DNA of 42,799 bases from CAZEJS01 sp964512645. Lineage in GTDB: Bacteria; Actinomycetota; Geothermincolia; Fen-727; Anoxymicrobiaceae. A program made the position numbers and the translations under genes. This document shows positions 25,001-32,442 of this stretch, piece by piece; position 1 is the first letter of the stretch, and each line of letters begins with the position of its first letter. The stretch lies in NCBI GenBank assembly GCA_964512645.1, contig CAZEJS010000026.1, forward strand, positions 1 through 42,799. The letters run 5' to 3'. Under the pieces are notes generated by a model. That model made no database searches, was not told where the DNA came from, and saw only the letters and a program-made list of their open reading frames with translations.

Positions 25001-25673
25001 CCAGGAAGCGTGACAGCAGGCCCCCCACTTTTCCGGCGTCCGAGAGGACGTCGACGAGCTCGCGGTCCTCCACGGTTCCCAGGTCGACCTTGCCCATCAG
25101 GTAGCGCATCAGCAGCTCGTCCTTGAGCGCGTCCAGGGGAGCCGCGGCGCCCTGGATCCCCCCGATGATCTCGCCCGTGTCGCTGGTGGTGACCGCCACA
25201 TAGACGCGCTGGTTCACCGTTATGTGCTCCACGCCCTGTCCCTTGAGCTCCTCGGCCAGCCGGGACCTGTCCTGGCTGTCGCCCGCTTCGGCGAGAACGG
25301 AGAAGAACGTCTGGAGCTCGTCGCCGGTCAGGCCCTGGCGCAACTCGATGGTGGACAGCCCGTGCTCGTTCATCCACGCCACGAATGACCTCACCGGCGC
25401 CTTCTGCTGCTCGACGTCCGGCAGGCGGACGTTGTTTATCATCAGGCTGTTCTCTATGGTGGCCACGCTGATTACGTCCGCGTACTCGAACGATACCTCT
25501 ATCGCTTCGCGCGCTTTGTCGAAAGTCTCCGTGACCATCGAGCTGGTCGGCGGGTAAAGGCGCATGTTGACGGTCGCGGCATGCGCGTTGATGATGAACA
25601 GCAGGGCGTTACGAGTGAACGCTTCGGGGAGTTCCTCCCCGGAGCCCGCCTGGGTGAAGTCCGCGTCGCTCAA
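22047..25673 (-). CDS. Large HEAT-repeat protein with disordered proline-rich tail
   Basis: 1208 residues, TTG start at 25673 with GGAGAG close upstream. Residues 1-160 form a globular domain (RNALLFIINAHAATVNMRLYPPTSS, ENSLMINNVRLPD); 160-560 are acidic and helical. About 570-830 are HEAT repeats (RIRREAVRTLARIGSTGSLE, VAVRRTAVRVLGMFGDRSVA, EIRAAACIALGNLGDDSVA, VMVRGSAEKGLRKLRG). Residues 840-1208 are a Pro/Glu-rich, probably disordered tail with three 14-residue tandem repeats and three spaced (D)xSxLEx(I/L)L motifs near 1005, 1045 and 1081. No signal peptide or catalytic motif. HEAT proteins are scaffolds; the tail looks like a docking platform. Partner unknown. Confidence 0.85.
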   Translation of the reverse strand: MSDADFTQAGSGEELPEAFTRNALLFIINAHAATVNMRLYPPTSSMVTETFDKAREAIEVSFEYADVISVATIENSLMINNVRLPDVEQQKAPVRSFVAWMNEHGLSTIELRQGLTGDELQTFFSVLAEAGDSQDRSRLAEELKGQGVEHITVNQRVYVAVTTSDTGEIIGGIQGAAAPLDALKDELLMRYLMGKVDLGTVEDRELVDVLSDAGKVGGLLSRFLGEEGSEGGVYMKSQKAEEALNSLSQMVGEIDDEDLRRSMGDQITRVIAEMSPREMTSVLSGRAPENLNIRHVRENVITMLSDNQLLDMIDSLIDEYTEMKDESGELETEWTVQRLKDLNELLSDVRGERGEEIGEAIDRKLDDAGIQEERDPGTGTRVLSAYQMLGGPLEEEDIDLGEGIDKTVPRQIRQLYAMDESDLAAGMLLKLAESLTQDSEAVRRYAGALVKETVEGLDEEHALTALEVIGPRVLEGVKRERDYKAFVLQIDMAVRMARLFMKDGRAEAAVQAIEVVNAEGAGESDKGDELRKYAASASEGLMGSEGVVDAEAILLEDDPVKRRQTVQALAALGPAALSPLLSVVKDRGQVELRDRALEAIRFAGEPGVVALLEELEKENPWYIYRNVLNVVADLRIEAGLPQVMALAQNPDERIRREAVRTLARIGSTGSLETVLDAAGDHSVAVRRTAVRVLGMFGDRSVAGYLVDIINGQGLRGKEEDQGVVEAACLALGDLKDSEYVPHLTELLGKGGLFKKSRPDEIRAAACIALGNLGDDSVAGVLEKASRDPSVMVRGSAEKGLRKLRGEQQAAEDATPDDTTAAAARPDVAGLQGMDVKAGGLPPPEPLFPSVAPEQPVQAQPEPPVAPEHAAQVPPEPPVAPEHAAQVPPEPPVAPEHAAQVPPEPHAGLPAPSPEPKAEGAPAEEPDTGRVEKKPQALVEQAPATAEPPPAGAETPPGPVPSDPYVHAGESVVEEIDWDKPVAEAEVRPVPPEDAVAPGEEAEPADPSTLEYILAQQTPGVQDGVQPEAYPPVGAQEDAGSPPSGDPSTLEYILTEQGPAELPEPTTPEDAGDGPQGASEVDASSLEGLLLGEAGLATPEEAPPDPLVPGGVPGLAGVEEIVPGDEERGPARLTLQPLSEGETPGSAAVPGEQVPPELTDLWPAGPPGENDYPGTRGAGETEAVAPPEPPEPLLPPEPPTAPPPPSGWK
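22961..23096. repeat. 42-bp tandem repeat, three copies plus part
   Basis: Identical 42-bp units begin at 22961, 23003 and 23045, with ten bases of a fourth at 23087. In frame they give a 14-residue unit (PEPPVAPEHAAQVP). Near identity at DNA level implies recent expansion or ongoing copy-number change. Confidence 0.9.
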
Positions 25674-25764
25674 GTTCTCTCCAGTAAAGCCGCGGGCGCC
25701 GACGGTGCCGGCCCCATGAGTACGAAGCCACCCCCTCCCGCCGGGGAGGGTGTGACGTCATGTC

Positions 25765-25770
25765 ATTATA
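25765..25770 (-). promoter_or_regulatory. Consensus -10 of the HEAT-repeat gene
   Basis: TATAAT on the minus strand in the 206-bp gap upstream of the TTG at 25673; predicted leader of about 85 bases. No matching -35 seen. Confidence 0.45.
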
Positions 25771-25879
25771 CAGCAACTCAGGACCTGCCCGGAACTCGGG
25801 AGCGGTCCCTGCGCCGCGTCCACCGCCGCACGCGATCATCCGCCGAATCGGTGGTTTTCCGCGCGCCGTCGCCCCTCGT

Positions 25880-27040
25880 TCAGGAGCCGCCTCCGCTGGA
25901 ACCGGCCATCAGGAGGAGGAGCCTCATCAACCTCGCGGTTCCTCGGGCCACGTGGCGCCCGGCGTCCCGCATCGCGTCCTCCAGGCTCATCGGGCCGGGC
26001 GCGACACAGAAGACCGGCGCGGTGCCGCCGTCGGCACCCTCCTCCACGCGACCCGCGACGATCACGCAGGGCACGCCGGCCGCGGCCGCGATGTCCGCGA
26101 CACCCTGGGGCGTCTTGCCGCGCGCCGTCTGGCCGTCATAGCTTCCCTCGCCGGTCAGCACCAGGTCCGCCCCTCCTGTCAATCCTGCCAGCGACGTCAT
26201 CTCCGCAACCAGCTCTACCCCGCTCCTGACGCGGGCGCCGCAGAACGCCACCAGGCCGGCGCCCAGCCCTCCGGCGGCGCCGCCTCCGGGAACGGACGCG
26301 ACGTCCACCCCCAGTTGTTCCGCGATCAGGCCGGCTAGGTTCTCCAGTCCCTCCTCCAGCCACGCCACCTGGGCGGGAGTGGCCCCTTTCTGAGGGGCAA
26401 ACACCCGGGCGGCGCCGCGCGGACCCAGCAGCGGGCTATCGACGTCGGTGGCCACAACGAACTCCGTCGTGTCGATCCTGGCGTCCCGGCCGCTCGCGTC
26501 GATCGACCTGATCTCGCCGAGGGAACCGCCTTCCGCCGACAGCTCCTCTCCGTGCGCGTCGAGAAACCTGTAGCCCAGCGACCGGGCCATGCCGGCGCCT
26601 CCGTCAACCGTGCTGCTGCCGCCTATGCCGACTATCACCCTCCCGCAGCCGGCGTCCATGGCCGCCAGGACGAGCTGACCGGTGCCCAGCGTCGTGGTAA
26701 CGGTGGGATCACGCCGGCGCTCGGGCACCAGGGAGAAACCGGACGCCTGGGCCATCTCGATTACCGCGACCGACGGCTCGCCGCGCCCCGTCCCGGGCAG
26801 AAACGCCCATGCGGCCTCCACTTCCTGTCCCGGCAGCGGCCCGGCGACCCGCTCGAGGCGCACTTCCGCTCCGGTCGCCCCGGCAATCGCGTCGACGGTG
26901 CCTTCACCCCCGTCGGCCATCGGGCAGATGACCGCTTCGGCGCTCGGGAGCACAGCCTTCACCCCCCGGGCCATGGCACCGGCGACCTCCACGGCGCTGA
27001 GGCTGCCCTTGAATTTGTCAGGCGCGATCACGATCCGCAT
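25880..27040 (-). CDS. Glycerate 2-kinase (GarK/GlxK family)
   Basis: 386 residues. Begins with the family hallmark MRIVIAPDKFKGSLSAVEVA, followed by CPMADGGEGTVDAI, GIGGSSTVDGGAGMARSLGYRFLD, VVATDVDSPLLGPRGAARVFAPQKGA, GGGAAGGLGAGL and LVLTGEGSYDGQTARGKTPQGVA. It phosphorylates D-glycerate to 2-phosphoglycerate, feeding glycolate, serine or sugar-acid carbon into lower glycolysis. No hydroxypyruvate or tartronate gene is adjacent; the neighbour is a divergent transporter. No Shine-Dalgarno precedes the ATG, which lies six bases after a -10-like TAGACT. Confidence 0.94.
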   Translation of the reverse strand: MRIVIAPDKFKGSLSAVEVAGAMARGVKAVLPSAEAVICPMADGGEGTVDAIAGATGAEVRLERVAGPLPGQEVEAAWAFLPGTGRGEPSVAVIEMAQASGFSLVPERRRDPTVTTTLGTGQLVLAAMDAGCGRVIVGIGGSSTVDGGAGMARSLGYRFLDAHGEELSAEGGSLGEIRSIDASGRDARIDTTEFVVATDVDSPLLGPRGAARVFAPQKGATPAQVAWLEEGLENLAGLIAEQLGVDVASVPGGGAAGGLGAGLVAFCGARVRSGVELVAEMTSLAGLTGGADLVLTGEGSYDGQTARGKTPQGVADIAAAAGVPCVIVAGRVEEGADGGTAPVFCVAPGPMSLEDAMRDAGRHVARGTARLMRLLLLMAGSSGGGS

Positions 27041-27103
27041 GAAGACAGTCTACAACAGCCGCGCTGCCGGGAGGCCGCCGGCGCGAAGCAATATAATCGC
27101 AGA
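27041..27103. promoter_or_regulatory. Divergent leaderless promoter pair
   Basis: A 63-bp region between two divergent genes. On the plus strand TATAAT (27092-27097) is followed by six bases and the transporter ATG. On the minus strand TAGACT (27052-27047) is followed by six bases and the glycerate kinase ATG. Neither gene has a ribosome-binding site, so both mRNAs may start at the A of ATG. Confidence 0.5.
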
Positions 27104-28312
27104 ATGAAAAACCGTGAAGGCAGTGAGAGGCCGGTCCGAGGGGTATGGCTGTCCGAGGTCGTGACCAGGGACTTCGTGCTGCTGTTCGTCTCCGGCTTCT
27201 GCTTCATGGCAAGCCTGTACATGGTGATCCCCGTGCTGCCCCTCTACATGCTCGAAGTCGGAGACATGGGAAGGACGCAGGTCGGCGTCCTGATCGGGTC
27301 GATCACCGTGGCCTCGATGCTCGTCCGCCCTTATATCGGGCGAAAGTCCGACGCCATAGGACGCAAGCCCCTTATGATTTTCGGCTCCCTCGTCTTCGTA
27401 GCCGGCCCGCTGGCCCTCATCGTAGCCCGCGCCACGATCCCACTGCTCCTGGTGTTGCTCTTCGAAGGAGTCGGGGTTGCCTGCTTTCACACCGCGGCGC
27501 TCACCTTTGTCGGGGACACCTCTCCTCCCGCACGCAGGGGGCAGTCGATGGCCTGGTACCAGACCGCCTTCAACGCCGGGATAATGCTCGCGCCCCTGCT
27601 GGGGGTGTTCCTCCTCGACGCGTTCGATTACACGGCCGTCTTCGTAGCCGCCTCTGCCGCCGCCGCGGCATCATGCGTCTTCGCCGCGTTCGTCTCCGAG
27701 AGCCGCGCCGAGGAGGTCGAGGGGCCCGTGGACGTCCCGCGCGTCACCGCGCCGCACCGCGGACTCATCGCCCTGGTCTGCCTGGCGGCGTTCGGTGGGA
27801 CGGTGGCGCTGGGGTCCGCGGAGACTTTTATCCCCGTGTTCGCCAGGTCCCACCACATCGCCAGTTACGCGCTGTTCTTCACCGTCTCCGAGGGAACGCT
27901 CATCCTCTTCCGCCTTCTCGCCGGATCGGTGCCCGACAGGGTCGGGCGGCGAACCGCAATAACCGCATCAGTGGCCACGCTCGGCGTTTCTCTGGTGATG
28001 CTCGCTTTCACGACCAACACATGGATGCTGTGCCTGACGGCCGCGGTGTACGGCGCCGGCTTCGCATACCATACGCCCGCGATAACCGCCCTGCTGGCGG
28101 ACAACTTCCCCTCGAACGAACTGGGCGGCGCTTTCGGGACCTTTCTCGCGGCGTTCGAGGGCGGAATCGCCGTCGGAGCCATGATAACAGGCCCGCTCAG
28201 CTCGGCGCTGGGATTCAAGTCCACGTTCCTCGGCGTCGGGGTATTCGGACTGCTTTGCGCCGGGGTGGTCGGAGTCTCTTTCGGGCGGGCGACGGGCGGC
28301 GGCCCGGACTGA
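27104..28312 (+). CDS. Major facilitator superfamily transporter
   Basis: 402 residues, about 12 membrane segments. Motif A between segments 2 and 3 reads RPYIGRKSDAIGRKPLM; a second copy, GSVPDRVGRRTAIT, follows the central loop (SRAEEVEGPVDVPRVTAPHRG). The first membrane segment starts at about residue 25 (FVLLFVSGFCFMASLYMVIPVLPLYM). Likely a proton-coupled exporter or importer of small molecules; substrate unknown. The divergent glycerate kinase makes an organic acid thinkable, but the sequence resembles drug/sugar efflux MFS more than known glycerate carriers. The ATG at 27104 is chosen because no better start with a ribosome site precedes the first segment. Confidence 0.88.
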   Translation: MKNREGSERPVRGVWLSEVVTRDFVLLFVSGFCFMASLYMVIPVLPLYMLEVGDMGRTQVGVLIGSITVASMLVRPYIGRKSDAIGRKPLMIFGSLVFVAGPLALIVARATIPLLLVLLFEGVGVACFHTAALTFVGDTSPPARRGQSMAWYQTAFNAGIMLAPLLGVFLLDAFDYTAVFVAASAAAAASCVFAAFVSESRAEEVEGPVDVPRVTAPHRGLIALVCLAAFGGTVALGSAETFIPVFARSHHIASYALFFTVSEGTLILFRLLAGSVPDRVGRRTAITASVATLGVSLVMLAFTTNTWMLCLTAAVYGAGFAYHTPAITALLADNFPSNELGGAFGTFLAAFEGGIAVGAMITGPLSSALGFKSTFLGVGVFGLLCAGVVGVSFGRATGGGPD

Positions 28313-28319
28313 ATCGGGC

Positions 28320-28781
28320 TCAGGTCGAACGCTCCACGATGTCCACTGCCTGCGCCGGGTCGTCCGCGAGCACGATGCCTTCGGCGGCCGGGCCCCTGCG
28401 CCCGAGGTCCCACGTATCGAGGCCGACTACCGTCCTGCCCATCTTCAAGCCCAGGGCAATCTCGGAAAGAGTGCCGTAGCCGCCCCCCACCGCTATCACC
28501 GCGTCCCCGGCGAGGACAACCAGCGCGTTGCGCGCCTGTCCCATGTCCGTGGGGACGCTGACGGTAAGCCAGCGGCTCGCCCGGGACCTTCCGGCATCCG
28601 GCAGGATCCCCACCGAGACGCCGCCGGCGTCGTGGGCTCCACGCGCCGCCGCGGCCATCACGCCGCCGAGGCCACCGCACACCAGCACGTGCCCCCGCTT
28701 CGCTATCTCCAGGCCGGTCCGGTATGCGAGGTCCTCCAGCGACCGCCCGCATTCGCCCGCGCCCACCACCGCGATATACAT
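28320..28781 (-). CDS. TIGR00725/LOG-like Rossmann protein
   Basis: 153 residues. N-terminal YIAVVGAGECGRS, then VCGGLGGVMAAAARGAHDAGG and AVGGGYGTLSEIALGLKMG, which is the GGGxGTxxE motif region of the lysine-decarboxylase-like/LOG superfamily. LOG enzymes release cytokinin bases from nucleotides; the TIGR00725 branch has no settled function. GGAGGTGAAGG precedes the ATG. Only seven bases separate its stop from that of the convergent transporter. Confidence 0.85.
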   Translation of the reverse strand: MYIAVVGAGECGRSLEDLAYRTGLEIAKRGHVLVCGGLGGVMAAAARGAHDAGGVSVGILPDAGRSRASRWLTVSVPTDMGQARNALVVLAGDAVIAVGGGYGTLSEIALGLKMGRTVVGLDTWDLGRRGPAAEGIVLADDPAQAVDIVERST

Positions 28782-28831
28782 CTGCGACCTTCACCTCCGT
28801 TGCTCGCGCCGATGCGTGCCGCTCACCCAGG

Positions 28832-28837
28832 ATTATA
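28832..28837 (-). promoter_or_regulatory. Consensus -10 upstream of the LOG-like gene
   Basis: TATAAT on the minus strand, about 50 bases before the ATG at 28781. No convincing -35. Confidence 0.4.
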
Positions 28838-28872
28838 GGGCCTCGGGCACTCCGGATCCCGCCGCTTCCATG

Positions 28873-28901
28873 TTTGACATCGATTCAGCCGTGTTAGAGA
28901 A
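28873..28901 (+). promoter_or_regulatory. Promoter upstream of the second epimerase
   Basis: Perfect -35 TTGACA (28873-28878), 17-base spacer, GAGAAT (28896-28901). The 28782-29083 gap of 302 bases holds this, the minus-strand -10 above and the direct repeat at 29004, but no gene. The leader would be about 175 bases. Confidence 0.5.
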
Positions 28902-29003
28902 TTCTGCCGATGCGGGGGGACAGCGGACTGGCAGCGGAGCGGGGGTCTTTCAGGCGGGGCGGCTCGCCATCGCGTGCGGTTGGCCAGGCGAGGTCTGCTG
29001 TGC

Positions 29004-29034
29004 CCCTCGATCTTGACGTCTACACCCTCGATCT
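29004..29034 (+). repeat. Direct repeat CCCTCGATCT x2
   Basis: Two perfect copies of CCCTCGATCT begin at 29004 and 29025, 21 bases apart (two helical turns), 50-80 bases before the epimerase start. Spacing on one DNA face suggests a regulator-binding site. Confidence 0.45.
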
Positions 29035-29083
29035 CCGGCGTCGCGCGGCGCCTTGCGGGCACCGATACCGCCTTTGAAGGGAG

Positions 29084-30181
29084 ATGGTCCTCTTGCCTGA
29101 CGAGACCGTCCTGGTCACGGGCTCCTGCGGGTTCATCGGTCCATACGTGATCGAGGAGCTGCTCACACGCGGTTACGGCGTACGTGCAACGGACCTCGCC
29201 ACGGCCGATTTCAGCCGCGTCGAGCCGCTCGGCTGCGAAATCGTCACCGCGGACCTCTCCAGGAAAGACCAGGCGGCGTCCGTGATGACAGGTGTGGACA
29301 TGGTCGTTCACACGGCCGCCCGCATGAACTTCTACCTGGACCGGGAGTCGTACCTGCTCGCCAATTACCACGTCACCGTCAACACCTGCGAGGCGGCGGC
29401 GGAAGCGGGGGTCAGAAGGTTCGTGCACTTCTCCTCGTGCGACACCTACGGTCCGCCGGAGCGCTCGCCCGTCGGAGAAGACCACCGCCAGAAACCGATC
29501 AACCTCTACGGGATCACCAAGCTCTTCGGTGAGCGCGCGGCCCTGCGGGCCTGGCGGGAACACGGCCTGCCCGTCTCGGTGATAAGACCGACCGCGGTGT
29601 ACGGGCCCGATTGCGTCTACATCATGGGGCTGTTCCTCGCCGTCCCTGTCATGATCCGTGAACTCGGGGTCAGGAAGGTTCCACTGCCGAAGAAAGGCTT
29701 TGTGGCTAACATGGTCCACGTCAGGGACATCGCCGGCGCGGCTGTCCACGTGATGGAGCGGGAGGAAGCGGTGGGAGAGGCGTACAACGTGTCGGACGAC
29801 TCCAGCATGTGTGTCGGCGAACTCGTGGAGACCATACTCGATTCGATCGGCGTTGCATCGGCCAGGGTGCTCCCGGTCCCGGACCTATTCGTCTCCATCA
29901 TCGCCCGCCTCGGGATGCACCTGCCCTCCCGGTTCTTCTTCCGGCTCAACGAATACCTCCAGCGTGCCTGGGACAGGGTGGTGATCGAACACGGTCTCGT
30001 TCCGGCGCTGAGCCCCCGGTTCGACCCCGGGTTCGCGGCGTTCGGGCGGGGTGATTACGACTTCGACAACTCCAGGCTCAAGGCTCTCGGCTACCGCCTG
30101 CGCTACCCGGAGTTCTCCGAGGGCTGGAACGCCAGCGTACGGTGGTACGAAGAGCGGGGATGGATACCTCCGCTGTCCTGA
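29084..30181 (+). CDS. NAD(P)-dependent epimerase/dehydratase (extended SDR)
   Basis: 365 residues. VLVTGSCGFIGPYV nucleotide-binding loop, RATDLA, catalytic HFSSCDTYG and INLYGITKLFGERAA (Tyr and Lys kept). Shares with the 20.8-kb gene the C-terminal pattern LKALG(F/Y)..(E/R)YP(D/E)FS.G...V.W(F/Y)...GWI, so the two form a subfamily. Substrate unknown. Start choice: the ATG at 29084 directly abuts AAGGGAG, too close for normal use, while TTG at 29093 has AGGGAG nine bases away and would give MPDETVLVTG. Either is possible; the difference is three residues. Confidence 0.88.
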   Translation: MVLLPDETVLVTGSCGFIGPYVIEELLTRGYGVRATDLATADFSRVEPLGCEIVTADLSRKDQAASVMTGVDMVVHTAARMNFYLDRESYLLANYHVTVNTCEAAAEAGVRRFVHFSSCDTYGPPERSPVGEDHRQKPINLYGITKLFGERAALRAWREHGLPVSVIRPTAVYGPDCVYIMGLFLAVPVMIRELGVRKVPLPKKGFVANMVHVRDIAGAAVHVMEREEAVGEAYNVSDDSSMCVGELVETILDSIGVASARVLPVPDLFVSIIARLGMHLPSRFFFRLNEYLQRAWDRVVIEHGLVPALSPRFDPGFAAFGRGDYDFDNSRLKALGYRLRYPEFSEGWNASVRWYEERGWIPPLS

Positions 30182-30189
30182 ATTGCACC

Positions 30190-30231
30190 GCTCGAGACCT
30201 GGCCCCGCGGTCGCGCCCCAGGCGCTCGAGC
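30190..30231 (+). terminator. Hairpin after the epimerase gene
   Basis: GCTCGAG-A-CCTGG pairs with CCAGG-CG-CTCGAGC around a 15-base loop that itself holds CCGCGG. It starts eight bases after the stop. No U-tract, so it may protect the mRNA end rather than terminate. The remaining interval to 30471 shows nothing else. Confidence 0.4.
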
Positions 30232-30471
30232 ACGTTAGCGACTATCGTGTTGCCGCCCTTGCCCGGCGTCCTCGAGGCCCCGACGGGGACTCGAAGAAAT
30301 CTCTAATCGCGTCCACGCCGTTCCAACGTTCCACCTGGCGTTCATGGCCGGGGCCTGGCCCCTCGGGAATGCCGTTTCCGTCGAGCCGGGCAGCCCCTGT
30401 GATTGAAACGGGCGGGCACCAACCGTTCCGCCGTACGTTGTATGCTTGTAAGCGAAACGGAGGTTTCAAGG

Positions 30472-32352
30472 GTGGCGAAACGAGAAGAAGCGGAGTCTCC
30501 GCTATTTGGCGGTTTTCACGCCGGCGCGGCGGAAGAACCGGTCAGGATCGATTACAGGTCGGCCTCCCGCGGTTTGCTGCGTTCCATCGTGGGCCTTTAC
30601 CTGCTGGGCCTGGTGGCCATCCTCGCGGTGGACTCGTTCCACTACCTGATGGGGCACAAAGACATCTCCGTTTTTGTCATCGACATCCTGCTCTTCCACC
30701 TCGGCGCGCTGTTGCTGGGAACGGGCGCGTACCGCTTCACCACCAGGAGCTGGCGCCGCTCCTTCGCTACCGAGAGCGCTCTCCTTTCGATTACCGATGT
30801 GTCGTCGGACGGCGTCTATTCCGTAGCCACGGACTCGACCATCACCGCCTGGAGCGGCGGCGCGGAGAGGATCTTCGGGTTCACGGCCGGGGAGGCCGTC
30901 GGACAGAGCGTGGCGCTCATCCTTCCGGACGACTTCCTGGAGAGGGACTTCGCCATGCTCGAGCAGCTCTTCAGCGAGGGCCTGGTGACCGGCCACCGGA
31001 CGCTGGGAAGGCGCAAGGGAGGAGAGGTGTTCCCCTCCGAGGTGTCGGCGTCCCTGCTCAAGTCTCCCGACGGCGAGCCCGTGGCGATGCTGCTGGTGAC
31101 CAGGGACGTGACCAGGCAGGTCGCCCTCGAGGAAGCGCTGTACGAAGCCCGTGACGAGCTGGAGGTGCGGGTAGAAGAGCGCACCGCGGAACTCAAGGAC
31201 GCCAATGCCCGGTTGGTTCGCGAGGCCACAGAGAGACAGCGCGCCGAGGCGGCACTCAAGGAGAGTGAGGCGCACTTCCGCTCCCTTATCGAGAACGCCC
31301 AGGACGTCATCATCGTGGTGGACCACCTGGGGATGGTAGAGTACGTCAGCCCGTCCGTCTCCCGCCTGCTCGGTTACGACTCGGAGGAAGTCATAGGAGC
31401 GCCCGGCCTTTCCTTCCTCCACCCCTCGGAGCTCGAGGACTTCTCGAAGATGCTGGCGGATATCACTTCCGCCGAAGGCACCACAATGACCGCGGAGATG
31501 ACCCTGCGCCGCAAAGACGGTTCGTACCTGACGACGGAGGGGGTCGGAAGGAGCTTCCTCGATAAATCGGGGAACATCCGCATCGTGATGAACGGCAGGG
31601 ATATCACGGAACGGAAGCTCGCCGAGGAGAGGATCCGCTCCCTGAACCGCGAACTCGAGCGCGGTGTCGCCGAACTGCGCGACCTGAACCGCGAACTCGA
31701 GGCGTTCAGCTATTCTGTCTCGCACGACCTCAGAGCGCCCCTCAGGGCCATAGAGGGGTTCTCGCAGATGCTGGTGGACAACTACGGCGAGAGCCTCGAC
31801 GAAGGGGCCCTCAGGCTGGCGGGCATAATCATACGGAACGCGCGGCAGATGGAGGAGCTCATCGACGGTCTCCTGGCGCTCTCCCGCCTGGGCCGCAGCG
31901 AGACGAACATGACGGAAGTCGACATGCGCAGCCTCGCAACGGGCGTTATCGACGAAGCCCTCGGAGGCGGAGGCGGGCGGGTCGCGACCGAGGTGGCCGA
32001 ACTGCCGCCGGCGACCGGGGACAGGATTCTTCTCAGGCAGGTGTTCGCCAACCTCGTTTCCAACGCCCTCAAGTTCTGCGGGGGCTCAGACGCCCCGCTG
32101 GTGGAGATAGGCGGGTACTGCGCCGACGGCGAGAACGTCTACTTCGTCCGCGACAACGGCGTGGGCTTCGACATGCAGTACGCTTCACGGCTCTTCGGGG
32201 TGTTCCAGCGCCTGCACTCCCCCGAGGAGTTCGAAGGCACCGGGATCGGTCTCGCAACCGTCCAGCGGATCGTGTCCCGGCACAAGGGGCGGGTCTGGGC
32301 CGAGGGCGCCGTCGGGGCGGGAGCGACGTTTTACTTCTCGCTTCCTGAGTGA
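30472..32352 (+). CDS. Membrane PAS-PAS histidine kinase
   Basis: 626 residues from GTG at 30472, with GGAGG eight bases upstream; the open frame begins earlier without support. Two membrane segments (about 38-53 and 67-87) with almost no outer domain, PAS1 (102-215), a coiled coil (LEVRVEERTAELKDANARL), PAS2 (260-380), a HisKA domain with phospho-acceptor His418 in SVSHDLRAPLRAIEGF, and a HATPase (NLVSNALKF, RDNGVGFDMQYASRLFGVFQRLH, GTGIGLATVQRIV). The core is like that of bacteriophytochrome-type kinases. With so little outside the membrane, it probably senses through PAS ligands or membrane state. The downstream REC-HD-GYP gene is the obvious partner. Confidence 0.92.
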   Translation: MAKREEAESPLFGGFHAGAAEEPVRIDYRSASRGLLRSIVGLYLLGLVAILAVDSFHYLMGHKDISVFVIDILLFHLGALLLGTGAYRFTTRSWRRSFATESALLSITDVSSDGVYSVATDSTITAWSGGAERIFGFTAGEAVGQSVALILPDDFLERDFAMLEQLFSEGLVTGHRTLGRRKGGEVFPSEVSASLLKSPDGEPVAMLLVTRDVTRQVALEEALYEARDELEVRVEERTAELKDANARLVREATERQRAEAALKESEAHFRSLIENAQDVIIVVDHLGMVEYVSPSVSRLLGYDSEEVIGAPGLSFLHPSELEDFSKMLADITSAEGTTMTAEMTLRRKDGSYLTTEGVGRSFLDKSGNIRIVMNGRDITERKLAEERIRSLNRELERGVAELRDLNRELEAFSYSVSHDLRAPLRAIEGFSQMLVDNYGESLDEGALRLAGIIIRNARQMEELIDGLLALSRLGRSETNMTEVDMRSLATGVIDEALGGGGGRVATEVAELPPATGDRILLRQVFANLVSNALKFCGGSDAPLVEIGGYCADGENVYFVRDNGVGFDMQYASRLFGVFQRLHSPEEFEGTGIGLATVQRIVSRHKGRVWAEGAVGAGATFYFSLPE

Positions 32353-32442
32353 GGCGCCTCGCCCGCGGACGGCGCGGGTTGTAAGATAATCGCGGGTTCG
32401 CGACCGCGCGGGGGGACCGGGCGGCTTCCGCGGGGGGAAGAC

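Noticed and set aside
22449..25013. 854-codon open frame on the plus strand opposite the HEAT-repeat gene
   Set aside because: Arg/His/Leu-rich shadow translation; the minus-strand frame gives regular HEAT repeats.
28870..29016. Small plus-strand frame beginning MFDIDSAVLENSADAGG
   Set aside because: No ribosome site; it overlaps the TTGACA promoter and its codon use is not coding-like.
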